A DNA stretch of 64,000 nucleotides from Synechococcus sp. BIOS-U3-1. Lineage in GTDB: Bacteria; Cyanobacteriota; Cyanobacteriia; PCC-6307; Cyanobiaceae. The notes beneath the pieces were generated by a model. The model worked only from the letters and a program-made list of their open reading frames with translations. It was not told the origin of the DNA and made no database searches. A program made the position numbers and the translations under genes. The stretch is from positions 2,232,001 through 2,296,000 of the forward strand of contig NZ_CP047936.1 of the NCBI RefSeq assembly GCF_014279975.1, in the 5' to 3' direction. Every line of letters begins with the position of its first letter. Position 1 is the first letter of the stretch. Shown here piece after piece: positions 7,517 to 14,602 of this stretch.

Positions 7517-8152
7517 ATGAACTACTTGTCCAAGTCCAGCCCCATGCTGCGGGCTGGTGTGATCTCCACCGCGGGATTGCTAGCCGCTTCTCTGCTCAGC
7601 CCTGCCCATGCCCATCACCCCTTCGGAATGGGAGACAGCACAAACCTCACCGCTCTACAGGGCTTGTTGAGTGGCCTCGGCCACCCGCTACTGGGACCTG
7701 ACCATCTGCTGTTCTTACTGGCCATCGCTTTGATCGGCCTACCGCGACCCCGCGCCTGGGTGCTGCCCTTGCTGGCAGCTGGTCTGAGCGGCAGTGTTCT
7801 GTCTCAATTCATTCTCCTGCCGGATGCTGTGGCTCCCTGGGCGGAGGCACTGGTGTCTCTCACTCTTGCTGCAGAAGGCTTGATGGCTCTTATCGCCATA
7901 CCTACATCTCTTTTATTCCCGTTGGTGGCTCTGCACGGTTTTTTGCTCGGGAGCACGATTGTGGGTGCCGAACCCACGCCTCTGGCGACTTATTTCCTGG
8001 GCTTGCTGATCGCTCAGGGAGCCTTGCTGCTGGTGGTCACCAGCTGGTCCAAGGCCCTGCTGAAGCGCATCGGCGCTCAGGGGCAACGGCTTAGTGCTGG
8101 TATCTGGATTGGCATTGGTATGGCGTTTGCCTGGGTAGCCCTGATCGACTGA
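7517..8152 (+). CDS. hupE: HupE/UreJ-family transporter, probable cobalt permease, 211 aa
   Basis: HupE/UreJ proteins are membrane metal permeases; in cyanobacteria members under B12 riboswitches are predicted cobalt importers. Here the protein starts with a cleavable-type signal (to about AHA at residue 34). A histidine cluster HHPFGMG follows at the new N-terminus, then the family motif LGHPLLGPDHLLFLLAIAL near residues 56-74, whose His and Asp residues are thought to bind the metal. Six or so hydrophobic segments make up the rest. The cobalamin riboswitch directly upstream strongly supports cobalt as the substrate rather than nickel. The gene has no operon partner. Confidence 0.88.
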   Translation: MNYLSKSSPMLRAGVISTAGLLAASLLSPAHAHHPFGMGDSTNLTALQGLLSGLGHPLLGPDHLLFLLAIALIGLPRPRAWVLPLLAAGLSGSVLSQFILLPDAVAPWAEALVSLTLAAEGLMALIAIPTSLLFPLVALHGFLLGSTIVGAEPTPLATYFLGLLIAQGALLLVVTSWSKALLKRIGAQGQRLSAGIWIGIGMAFAWVALID

Positions 8153-8262
8153 TCAAGAGTGTCAAACGTCTTAATGCCACTGAGGCCGAATGACTCAAGG
8201 CTGTGACATCAACCATGCGGGATGACCCCGAGTGGACCTGAAAAATCCCACAGCGACGGTGT

Positions 8263-8303
8263 TCACCAATTTGGTGGGCACCGCTTCCACCCGCCCACTG
8301 CAG
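8263..8303 (-). pseudogene. DUF1651 C-terminal scrap
   Basis: The minus strand reads AVGGWKRCPPNW then stop, the same tail as the intact DUF1651 protein (SGGWKRCQPRW). Only about 13 codons remain, fused to the terminator of the metallothionein gene. Confidence 0.5.
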
Positions 8304-8305
8304 GC

Positions 8306-8334
8306 AAACAAAAACCCCACTCGTGAGAGCGGGG
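8306..8334 (-). terminator. Rho-independent terminator of the metallothionein gene
   Basis: Read on the minus strand: CCCCGCTCTCACGAGTGGGG followed by TTTTTGTTTG. It lies 25 bp past the metallothionein stop. Confidence 0.8.
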
Positions 8335-8358
8335 CATTGAAGTATGAGGGTCAGACCA

Positions 8359-8496
8359 TCAACGGCAACCACAGATGAGACCATCCGCGCATGGTTCGCA
8401 GCAGAAGGCTTTGCCATCGCGCATCACAGCTTTTGAGACCTCGACGCTGCACTGACAGTCGGCGTTGCATTGGCACTTGATGAGATCGGTATTCAT
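8359..8496 (-). CDS. Small bacterial metallothionein (SmtA/BmtA-like), 45 aa
   Basis: Metal-buffering protein that binds Zn or other d10 metals through cysteine thiolates. From ATG 8496 the product is MNTDLIKCQCNADCQCSV, then a spacer SKAVMRDGKAF, and a second cluster CCEPCADG ... CGCR. Nine cysteines fall at residues 8, 10, 14, 16, 32, 33, 36, 42 and 44. The KCxCxxCxC start and the CxxCADG segment match cyanobacterial SmtA, but the C-terminus is shorter and the two zinc-binding histidines of SmtA are absent. A longer upstream frame exists but adds an unrelated segment. No smtB-like repressor lies nearby. It has its own terminator. Confidence 0.88.
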   Translation of the reverse strand: MNTDLIKCQCNADCQCSVEVSKAVMRDGKAFCCEPCADGLICGCR

Positions 8497-8592
8497 GGTG
8501 GTTACCGGAATGGAACAGTTCTTTTCTATACCTGATGACCGTGTCTCAACAGGGGGACAACCGACCATCGAGGTACGGCTTAACGTGCGTTT

Positions 8593-9099
8593 ATGCGTAG
8601 CCGTAAAAGCCAGAAGCCGCCGCAGCTAGAGCCCTTGCAAACTCTCTGCAGAGCGAGTCCGCGACCCGTTGCAATGCACCGCCGGGAACTGACTAGAACC
8701 CCCTGGCAAAACAGTGAAGGCTGGTGGAAGCTCACGACATCAGGTCAGCTTTGGTGGGCGCCTTTCGGTGCTCGCCGGTGGCGCAGGACACCATGGTTCG
8801 TCGCTGGCGATCAGCTGTGGCACTCAAGCCAAGCCACTAGCTCTGAAGAAACCGAATCACTGCTGGATCTGCTAGCTAAAGGGCGTCAATGGCAGCTCGA
8901 TGATCGACTTGAAAGGCGTGCTGCTGATGCCCGTCGCCGCCGGGCTCTTAAGCCAGCCCATCCTCCGAGACAGTGCTGCTGCTGTGGCTGCACGTTCATG
9001 CCCAAACGTGCGGATGCCAGGTGCTGCTCAGGTAGCTGCCGGGCAAAGCTCAGCCGACACAAAGCATCAGAAGTTTGGTGCGGTAGCGAGTGCAGTTGA
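8593..9099 (+). CDS. Hypothetical protein with C-terminal Cys-rich zinc-finger-like motif, 168 aa
   Basis: The start is ATG 8593. Residues 1-120 are basic and tryptophan-rich (SEGWWKLTTSGQLWWAPFG, RRWRRTPWFV). The C-terminus carries CCCCGCTFMPKRADARCCSGSCR (residues 128-150), an arrangement like the CxxCGxxFxPxRxDAxYCSxxCR zinc finger seen in many small bacterial DNA-associated proteins, followed by WCGSECS. This suggests zinc and perhaps nucleic-acid binding; the specific role is unknown. The start region is very basic, so an internal ATG at residue 28 (8674) is a possible alternative. Confidence 0.65.
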   Translation: MRSRKSQKPPQLEPLQTLCRASPRPVAMHRRELTRTPWQNSEGWWKLTTSGQLWWAPFGARRWRRTPWFVAGDQLWHSSQATSSEETESLLDLLAKGRQWQLDDRLERRAADARRRRALKPAHPPRQCCCCGCTFMPKRADARCCSGSCRAKLSRHKASEVWCGSECS

Positions 9100-9142
9100 C
9101 TCTCCTCCTAGACAAGGGAGGGGGGCACAGGCTTGCTGACTA

Positions 9143-9243
9143 TCACCAACTCAACTGAAATAGTCTCCAGCCAACTGATTTCAGCATCGTTTCCCATGCC
9201 TCAATCGCGTTGTACCTGAGAATCCGTCTGATCACGGGCTTAA
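9143..9243 (-). pseudogene. DUF1651 gene remnant, C-terminal half
   Basis: The minus strand reads VKPVIRRILRYNAIEAWETM, then LKSVGWRLFQLSW and a stop, homologous to the last third of the intact family member at 33143-33406. No start or N-terminal half is present. Confidence 0.65.
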
Positions 9244-9315
9244 CATTTAGAGAATGTTACTCCGCAGTTCAATAAAGATTGAATAGTCATAGTTCGCTTG
9301 TTATCCCATCAACGC

Positions 9316-9759
9316 ATGAAACGACTTGCACTCACGATTGTTTTTCTACTGACCATCCCGCTAGAGAGCCAGATATCAAGAGCCCATGACGGTCATGGAG
9401 CGGACAGTCTTGGTGTCAAAATCGAGAGACTTGCAAATTCAACAAGACAATGGGATGGAGCCCGTTTGCCGAACTATCCGCAAGGCCAACCAGAAATTAA
9501 GGTTCTAAGGATAAAAATTCCTGCAGGTGTGACTCTCCCTTGGCACTATCATCCAGTCATCAACGCAGCAGTGATACTTGATGGAACGCTAGAGCTATAT
9601 TTGCAAAATGGAACTAAGAAAAGATATGAAAGCGGAGATGCTTTGATTGAAGTCGTAAATACACTGCACTCAGGGAAAGCCGTTGGCGACAAGCACGTCA
9701 ATCTAATTGTTTTTTACGCTGGAGAAAAAGGGGAGCAAACAACTATTTTGAAAAAGTGA
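9316..9759 (+). CDS. Secreted cupin-domain protein, 147 aa
   Basis: From ATG 9316 the product begins with a signal peptide (MKRLALTIVFLLTIPLE, cleavage near SRA-HD), so it acts in the periplasm. The rest is one small cupin barrel: motif 1 is LPWHYHPVINAAVILDGTLEL with two histidines, and motif 2 is SGDALIEVVNTLHSG with the third. These residues usually coordinate a metal, and many such proteins are sugar- or metal-linked enzymes or binding proteins. A histidine-rich N-terminus (AHDGHGAD) adds possible metal binding. An upstream TTG start is less likely. It is monocistronic, with AT-richer codons than the core genes. Confidence 0.8.
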   Translation: MKRLALTIVFLLTIPLESQISRAHDGHGADSLGVKIERLANSTRQWDGARLPNYPQGQPEIKVLRIKIPAGVTLPWHYHPVINAAVILDGTLELYLQNGTKKRYESGDALIEVVNTLHSGKAVGDKHVNLIVFYAGEKGEQTTILKK

Positions 9760-9783
9760 ACTACAACACTTTTCTTTGCCCAA

Positions 9784-9885
9784 TTATAATAAGTTTTGGT
9801 CTTGAGCTATCTGCGCATTATAAAACCAGTCAACACCATTCTTTGGTGAGTGAGGTTCAACCTGTGGGCGGTCCTTATTTGGCAT
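9784..9885 (-). pseudogene. DUF1651 gene remnant, N-terminal part
   Basis: The minus frame starts MPNKDRPQVEPHSPKNGVDW, matching the N-terminus of the intact protein at 33406 (MPNKDRPLVDRHAPKNGVGW), then runs out after 33 codons. The C-terminal DUF1651 core is missing. Confidence 0.65.
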
Positions 9886-9899
9886 GCCCCCGAACTATT

Positions 9900-10280
9900 T
9901 CACATGCTTGATGCTTGACCTATTTCGTACTTCCCGCTGGGTTGGCACATCAAAACAATGAACCAGATGCCACCAATGAAAGGGACAAGGCTAATAAACA
10001 TCCACGTCCATTTTTTACCTATATCACGAAGGCGACGAACCACAATCGAGAGATTGGGGAAAGCGCTTGCCAATACATAAATAAATAATAGAGAAAAAAC
10101 GAATTGTAGTCCCTGAATATCTACCAAGCCATTGGCAGCAGCAATCCCCATCAGCACATAAACCCCGATGATGACAATCAAGTTCACGAGATAGAACCAC
10201 CAATACTCGGCTCTTGTTGCTTTACCGCCGTAGGTGAATGACTTTCTCCAAGCAATTGTGAATGCTTCTACAGGTCCCAT
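9900..10280 (-). CDS. DUF805 membrane protein, 126 aa
   Basis: DUF805 proteins are small inner-membrane proteins of unknown function. The N-terminal signature is seen: FTIAWRKSFTYGGKATRAEYWWFYLVN (residues ~7-33), then three to four membrane segments (LIVIIGVYVLMGIAAA; FVFSLLFIYVLAS; WMFISLVPFIGGIWFIVLM) and the loop VVRRLRDIGKKW between them, which is diagnostic for the family. The end is a short polar tail. Start ATG 10280 fits. It sits between two DUF1651 remnants and has no operon partner. Confidence 0.85.
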   Translation of the reverse strand: MGPVEAFTIAWRKSFTYGGKATRAEYWWFYLVNLIVIIGVYVLMGIAAANGLVDIQGLQFVFSLLFIYVLASAFPNLSIVVRRLRDIGKKWTWMFISLVPFIGGIWFIVLMCQPSGKYEIGQASSM

Positions 10281-10364
10281 GAAAAATGATGCTGTCTCCT
10301 AATGACCTGTTATAGAAGTCATCAATAGGTTTAGCCACGAATCGTTTTATTCGACATTTGGCAT

Positions 10365-10478
10365 CTAGACAGTCCAGACCTCTGGTTCGTCATTGCTCCC
10401 TTGCTCATCGTTCACCAGCTAACCCCTACCTGTCTTCGGCGAGTGTCTATCGACAAGTGGGCGGTCCGTTTTCGGCAT
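10365..10478 (-). pseudogene. DUF1651 gene remnant with a nonsense codon
   Basis: The frame starts MPKTDRPLVDRHSPKTGRG, then hits TAG where the intact protein has Trp (GVGW). The same frame continues LVNDEQG, like LVNAQQG in the intact copy, to a second stop at 10365. A single TGG to TAG change therefore explains the break, and the C-terminal core is also lost. Confidence 0.7.
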
Positions 10479-10719
10479 CAGTGGAGTCTGGCCATCATTC
10501 GAATCAGACTGGCGGCTGATTGATCTGCTGCATGGCGAATCCCTGGGGGGAGCAGCCCGATCGAGATAAATTGCTGGATTTACTAGTCGCCATGCCGACG
10601 GAGATCCTTTACGACATTCCGCGCCTAGCAACGACGCCTAGACTGGTACATAAGTACCAAGGCCTATGTCTGTTGATCATGGGGTCTAGAGCTCGCCAGA
10701 GTCAGATCGCCCGATCTTT

Positions 10720-10944
10720 TTGGATGTCGCTCCAGGGGTGACGGTCATCGTCCAGCACGACCTTCAGATCGGAGAGAAGCGTGACAAGGATTGGTGGATA
10801 GGGCAGGTGATCCACTGCGGTGGTGGTGCCCGTGACCCGAAGATCCACAACCTGTTCCAGATCAGTGATGTGGATACAGGCGTGATCCGCTGGGTCAATG
10901 CAGATCTGGTGACCCACATCCTCCCGAAGGCTCCAGGGCAATGA
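10720..10944 (+). CDS. DUF3104-like small protein, 74 aa
   Basis: The sequence from about residue 5 (VTVIVQHDLQIGEKRDKDWW, then IGQVIHCGGGARDPKIHNLF and DVDTGVIRWVNADLVTHIL) resembles the picocyanobacterial family I know as DUF3104: a short beta-rich domain, function unknown. The frame has no ATG; the most plausible start is TTG 10720, and an upstream stop lies at 10687. The plus frame at 10520-10741 overlapping its start shows no similarity to anything and may be leftover sequence. Its stop codon abuts that of the convergent SDR gene. Confidence 0.6.
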   Translation: MDVAPGVTVIVQHDLQIGEKRDKDWWIGQVIHCGGGARDPKIHNLFQISDVDTGVIRWVNADLVTHILPKAPGQ

Positions 10945-11658
10945 TCAGAATGCGCAATCAGTCGGCATAACTGCAATATCTCGAATGCAGATGTGTTGTG
11001 GCTGCTGCCAACAGAAGAGGACAATTTTTGCGAGTTCCACCGGCTCAATGAAGGTCGGATTGCCAAGCATTTCGCAGTATTCCTCAAAGCTGATCCCCAT
11101 CTTCCGATGAATCGCTGTTCGGATCAGTCCGGGCGCAAGGTTGATCACACGGACGTTGTGCTCTGCCTCTGACATGTTCATGCTCTCGCCCAACGAGCGC
11201 ACTGCGTGTTTGCATGCGTGATACACAGGTGCTCCTGGCGCAGGCTTTCGGTCACCAATAGAGCTGATATTGATGATTGTTCCACATTTGCGTTCTCGCA
11301 TACCTGGCAAAACATGGTGAATGCCATTGGTCACCCCTTTGATCATGGTGTCGACTTCCTCGTTGATCTGCTCGAAGCTGATACTGTCCAGTCCACCGAT
11401 GTGGATCATTCCTGCGTTATTGATCAGACAGCCTGTGGCCCCGTACTGACTCTCTGCTGACGCGATGGCATCCCCCAGCGCTTGGGAATCGGAGACATCG
11501 AGCTGTCTGTAGAGCACTGCCTTATTGGCCAATGCGGGATCGGCCTCCTGGTTTCTTGATATCAATAAACAGGGGTGACCGGCCGATGAAAAAGCATGTG
11601 CCAAAGCCTTCCCGATCCCTGCGCCCGCCCCTGTAATCACCACCAGTTCTGTTGTCAT
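10945..11658 (-). CDS. Short-chain dehydrogenase/reductase, 237 aa
   Basis: NAD(P)-dependent oxidoreductase of the classical SDR family; the substrate is unknown. The glycine-rich cofactor motif TGAGAGIG lies at residues 9-16, NNAG at 80-83, the catalytic Ser in INISSIGD near 132-133, and Tyr146/Lys150 in YHACK. APGLIRT follows at ~176. All catalytic residues are present and the length is normal for the family. Start ATG 11658. It is monocistronic, convergent with the small DUF3104-like gene. Confidence 0.88.
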   Translation of the reverse strand: MTTELVVITGAGAGIGKALAHAFSSAGHPCLLISRNQEADPALANKAVLYRQLDVSDSQALGDAIASAESQYGATGCLINNAGMIHIGGLDSISFEQINEEVDTMIKGVTNGIHHVLPGMRERKCGTIINISSIGDRKPAPGAPVYHACKHAVRSLGESMNMSEAEHNVRVINLAPGLIRTAIHRKMGISFEEYCEMLGNPTFIEPVELAKIVLFCWQQPQHICIRDIAVMPTDCAF

Positions 11659-11785
11659 GGCTTCGATCGACTGATTAGGTTATTCATAGCTTGGCAAGAG
11701 ATTCTTTCACTGAGTAATTAACTTTCTTTTGAAACCCACAACCTTCTAAGGGCCCATGGCAATAAAAAAACCCACACCTGGCGGC

Positions 11786-11858
11786 GCGTTGAGTAGTCGC
11801 TATCGATCTCCCGACATAAACCTCACACCAATCACGCCCCGCTATGCGCGGGGTTTTT
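11786..11858 (+). repeat. Repeat R1 (GCGTTGAGTAGTCGC) with terminator, copy 1
   Basis: The block GCGTTGAGTAGTCGC...ATCTCCCGACA, then CCTCACACCAATCACGCCCCGC and a GC hairpin with a T-run, recurs at 27552-27628 and 30665-30737. The hairpin (CCCCGC/GCGGGG, 11837-11853) looks like a Rho-independent terminator. The three copies lie beside secreted or peptide genes. Confidence 0.65.
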
Positions 11859-11865
11859 ATTGCAT

Positions 11866-11914
11866 TGGTCTTTGGGGTACATCTAAGCTCACAGCGAAGC
11901 AGAACACTTAACGA
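11866..11914 (+). promoter_or_regulatory. Shared leader of the TPR gene family, copy 1
   Basis: The stretch with GGTCTTTGGGGTACATCTAAG and GCTCACAGCGAAGCAGAAC is nearly identical before the TPR genes at 24605 and 26044. It probably holds the promoter and ribosome-binding region. Confidence 0.55.
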
Positions 11915-12541
11915 ATGCCTCGCAGGACTATTGCCATTGCTGCAGCACTGTCTGTGCTTGCTCTTGGGTCGCAGTTGAATGTCGTTCGTGCGAACCCTTT
12001 ATTTAATCAATTATTTCGTCAAGGAGCTGAAAGTTACAACTCAGGCAATTATCGAGGAGCACTTACTGCTTACACGAAGGCGATAGAAATTAATCCTAAA
12101 AGTGCTGTACTCTACGAATACCGTGGAGACGCTAATTTTCAGTTGCAAGATTACCAAGGAGCAATTGCTGATTACACGAAGGCAGTAGAGATTAATCCTC
12201 AGCTTGGTGATGTATACTTAAGTCGCTGCATTTCCAAGGCTCATTTAAAAGATTATCAAGGATCAATTTCTGATTGTACGGAATCAATCCAGATTGATCC
12301 TCAGAATGCCATTGCCTATTACAATCGTGCTTATTCCAAGGGTAAATCAAAAGACCTTCAAGGAGCAATTGCTGATTACACGACGGCAATAGAGATTGAT
12401 CCTCAGTATGCCAACGCTTATGTGGATCGTGGAATTGATAGAGAAAACATGAATGATCTTAAGGGCGCCTGTCTTGATTGGAAAAAAGCAGCTGGTCTTG
12501 GGAAAGAAAACGCTGCTGAATGGGTGAAGAAGCAGTGTTAG
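11915..12541 (+). CDS. Secreted TPR-repeat protein, copy 1, 208 aa
   Basis: Probable periplasmic scaffold protein. Residues 1-28 form a signal peptide (IAIAAALSVLALGS) nearly identical in the two paralogues at 24605 and 26044. Five 34-residue tetratricopeptide units follow, each of the form DYQGAIADYTKAIEINP; the last is the diverged capping form DLKGACLDWKKAAGLG before a conserved EWVKKQC end. Such repeats bind peptides or proteins, and the closeness of the Nif11-leader peptide genes just downstream (137 bp) suggests a link, though not a proven one. The copies differ in repeat number (5, 7 and 3 units), which indicates recent repeat gain or loss. Confidence 0.85.
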   Translation: MPRRTIAIAAALSVLALGSQLNVVRANPLFNQLFRQGAESYNSGNYRGALTAYTKAIEINPKSAVLYEYRGDANFQLQDYQGAIADYTKAVEINPQLGDVYLSRCISKAHLKDYQGSISDCTESIQIDPQNAIAYYNRAYSKGKSKDLQGAIADYTTAIEIDPQYANAYVDRGIDRENMNDLKGACLDWKKAAGLGKENAAEWVKKQC

Positions 12542-12594
12542 AGATTAGTCCTGTAATCACACGATGAGATCATCACACCTGAATTCCTCAAATA

Positions 12595-12677
12595 CCTGGC
12601 ACGATTGAGCGCAGCAAGTATTAACCAAAGACGCTGCAGCAAACCGTTGCTAAAACACTTAAAGACTCCCGTTACCT
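12595..12677 (+). promoter_or_regulatory. Shared leader of Nif11-peptide genes, copy 1
   Basis: CCTGGCACGATTGAGCGCAG, then CCAAAGACGCTGCAGCAAACC and CGTTGCTAAAACACTTAAAG occur almost unchanged before the Nif11 genes at 13044 and 25573. It is likely a promoter or 5' untranslated region. Confidence 0.55.
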
Positions 12678-12905
12678 ATGTCCCTAGAACAACTCAAAGC
12701 CTTTTTGGAAAAAGTCAAAGGTGATTCTAGCCTTCAGGAAAGACTAAAAGCTGCAAAGTCTTCTGATGAAGTTGTATCTATTGCCAAAGAGCATGGCCAT
12801 GAATTTACTGCTGATAAGATCATTCAGCTCAGTACAAAGGATCTAGAAAACGTGTCTGGAGGTATGGATACTTCCTTCTTTGACTCGGCATGTTATGAGG
12901 ATTGA
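12678..12905 (+). CDS. Nif11-leader peptide (prochlorosin-like precursor) 1, 75 aa
   Basis: Precursor of a ribosomally made peptide. Residues 1-62 are the Nif11-type leader: MSLEQLKAFLEKVKGDSSLQ, then LKAAKSSDEVVSIAKEHGHEF and the end KDLENVSGG. The double glycine is the expected cleavage site of a peptidase-containing ABC transporter. The core, MDTSFFDSACYED, has one Cys plus Ser/Thr residues, which a LanM-type synthetase could close into a lanthionine ring. No modifying enzyme lies in the window; in picocyanobacteria such precursors are often dispersed and served by one remote enzyme. First of a run of three, after the TPR gene. Confidence 0.82.
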   Translation: MSLEQLKAFLEKVKGDSSLQERLKAAKSSDEVVSIAKEHGHEFTADKIIQLSTKDLENVSGGMDTSFFDSACYED

Positions 12906-12954
12906 CAAGGTCTTTGATTGCTTCAATAGCCTTAGGTATCCCATAAGCAAGACT

Positions 12955-13043
12955 CCAATGCCTGGCAAGATTGATCGCAGTAGTTATTGACCAAAGACGC
13001 TGCAGCAGACCATTGCTATAAATATTGAACTGGCCTATCACCC
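12955..13043 (+). promoter_or_regulatory. Shared leader of Nif11-peptide genes, copy 2
   Basis: TGCCTGGCAAGATTGATCGCAG and CCAAAGACGCTGCAGCAGACC correspond to copy 1 with scattered changes, then ~25 bp to the ATG at 13044. Confidence 0.5.
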
Positions 13044-13307
13044 ATGTCACTAGAGCAACTCAAAGCATTCCTCGCCAAGGTCAACGAAGATTCCAGCCTT
13101 CAGGAGAAGCTCAAAGCAGCAAAGTCACCTGAAGATGTTGTAAGCATTGCTAAAGAACATGGTCATGACTTTGCTCTCGAACATATCAACCAGTTGACTG
13201 ACAATGAGCTTGAAGGCGTATCAGGCGGCACTGCTATTACTCCAATAATTGCTGCTACAAATGCTGCAAGCAATGCTTTGAGAGCCGCAGGCCAAAGTTG
13301 CGGTTAA
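13044..13307 (+). CDS. Nif11-leader peptide (prochlorosin-like precursor) 2, 87 aa
   Basis: The leader runs MSLEQLKAFLAKVNEDSSLQ to NELEGVSGG (residues 1-62). The core of 25 residues begins TAITPIIAATNAASNAL and ends RAAGQSCG: one Cys near the C-terminus, many Ala and Thr, and a hydrophobic centre. The leader is the same length as in the three other copies, while the core differs entirely, the classic pattern of leader-conserved, core-hypervariable peptide families. 19 bp separate it from the next member. Confidence 0.82.
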   Translation: MSLEQLKAFLAKVNEDSSLQEKLKAAKSPEDVVSIAKEHGHDFALEHINQLTDNELEGVSGGTAITPIIAATNAASNALRAAGQSCG

Positions 13308-13326
13308 GCCTTAATCAAACAAACCC

Positions 13327-13551
13327 ATGTCCCTAGAACAACTCAAAGCCTTCCTCTCCAAAGTCAAAGGTGATTCCAGCCTTCAGGAGAAGCTGAAAGC
13401 AGCTAAGTCACAAGACGATGTTGTTTCTATTGCCAAGGAGCACGGTCATGAATTCACTACTGACAAGATCAGCCAGCTCAATGAAGAAGAGCTAGAAGGC
13501 GTGGCTGGGGGTTGGAATATTGGGTTAGGCGCGGGGGGTGGAGGCACATGA
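13327..13551 (+). CDS. Nif11-leader peptide (prochlorosin-like precursor) 3, 74 aa
   Basis: The leader, MSLEQLKAFLSKVKGDSSLQ to EELEGVAGG, is closest to the copy at 25573. The core is WNIGLGAGGGGT, glycine-rich with no cysteine, so it cannot form a lanthionine; it may be degenerate, modified otherwise, or carried along. The gene ends about 60 bp before a terminator that is itself duplicated after the fourth copy. Confidence 0.8.
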   Translation: MSLEQLKAFLSKVKGDSSLQEKLKAAKSQDDVVSIAKEHGHEFTTDKISQLNEEELEGVAGGWNIGLGAGGGGT

Positions 13552-13610
13552 ATGGCGACAGGGGCGTCTTAGGCGTACTTCTTCCCCTCGGCTTCAAAAC
13601 TTACACACTC

Positions 13611-13638
13611 AAAGCCTCTGCATTGACAGGGGCTTTTT
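13611..13638 (+). terminator. Terminator after the Nif11 cluster
   Basis: AAAGCCTCTGCATTGACAGG then GGCTTTTT forms a strong hairpin with T-tail. It is repeated, with its flank CTCGGCTTCAAAACTTACAC, after the Nif11 gene at 25573. Confidence 0.8.
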
Positions 13639-13706
13639 ATTTCTTCAGTTACTTTTTAATCTCAGAAAAAGAGGTAACAGGCGCAATCAATACTTGCGCA
13701 TGATGA

Positions 13707-14051
13707 CTATTTCAAGTTAGGAAGTATCACGTTTTGAATAACTTCGTTAGCAACTTTGCCGTTGCAATAAGGACCTAAAGTAGAAGCCAAACCGACTACA
13801 GCTGCTCTGGCATTGTCCGATTCTACTGCCCATAAATAAGCAGGCCTGAGTTGAGGTTGTTCCTCAACGGTCGCTACTATTAATTCATGTGCAGTTTCTT
13901 CTGAAATAAATTCCTTAATTACGTTACATTGAGCCGTCGCAATAGTACTAATAATTGCGGCTCTATAATGCTGTTGTAGTGTTTGTGCGTGTAAAGGCAA
14001 GCCAATGTCGACGGATGCCATTACAGCGATAATCAGAAGCTTAGATTTCAT
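13707..14051 (-). CDS. Secreted hypothetical protein, 114 aa
   Basis: Start ATG 14051 gives a signal peptide MKSKLLIIAVMASVDIGLPLHA, so the mature ~92 residues are exported. The mature part is helical (QQHYRAAIISTIATAQCNVI; TAHELIVATVEEQPQLR) with two cysteines (residues ~43 and ~97) able to form a disulphide. It is AT-richer than the core genes. No family is recognised. It faces the Nif11 cluster convergently. Confidence 0.65.
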   Translation of the reverse strand: MKSKLLIIAVMASVDIGLPLHAQTLQQHYRAAIISTIATAQCNVIKEFISEETAHELIVATVEEQPQLRPAYLWAVESDNARAAVVGLASTLGPYCNGKVANEVIQNVILPNLK

Positions 14052-14070
14052 CCGAGTATTGGCGTTAGGT

Positions 14071-14229
14071 TCATTCTACGGAGTTAGCCTCTTCGACTTC
14101 TATAGCACTTAGAAGAGCTTCAATAATGTCTAGAGAACCATTCACCTGCCGGACATCCTCAAGTGCCTTTTGAAGACGCTTGAGGCGTTCTTTAGACACA
14201 ACTAGGGCGGACTCACTGAGTTCGTCCAC
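14071..14229 (-). CDS. Possible small helical protein, 52 aa
   Basis: From GTG 14229 the frame reads MDELSESALVVSKERLKRLQ, then KALEDVRQVNGSLDIIEALL and an acidic end, which looks like a coiled-coil adaptor. Its start overlaps the stop of another tiny frame (14229-14300, 23 codons, ending EEFNAIIESL) by one base, which would couple their translation. There is no ATG. The pair could be the remains of a two-gene unit. Low certainty. Confidence 0.35.
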   Translation of the reverse strand: MDELSESALVVSKERLKRLQKALEDVRQVNGSLDIIEALLSAIEVEEANSVE

Positions 14230-14602
14230 TACAGGCTCTCAATAATGGCGTTGAACTCTTCAGGTGTCTCAGCATCCATAGCCATCCGTTGTTCAGGCAC
14301 CTGTAAAGCGCACTTTTAGGGAAATTCCTTGGATCGTTGAGAAAGTGCAGACGTACACCACCGGTAGTACACGGCAGGTACTATCTGGCCATCACCACTA
14401 TTTGTGGTGGGCCGGGTGATGGGGATTATCTGGTTCGAAACGCTCCATGAGGGGGCGTTTTTTATGGCCAACTACGCCAGGCTGCATCCCCTCAAAAAAG
14501 CAAGGCAAGCCTTATCGGGCTGGTCCCGGGACGGTCATCACGACAGAAAGAAATCGCAGAAGCACTGCTTGATTTCCAGGATTAATCAACTGATTTATTC
14601 CC

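Noticed and set aside
11837-11858. Terminator of the SDR gene
   Set aside because: The hairpin has its T-run on the plus strand, while the SDR gene is on the minus strand and starts at 11658, so it belongs to repeat R1 instead.
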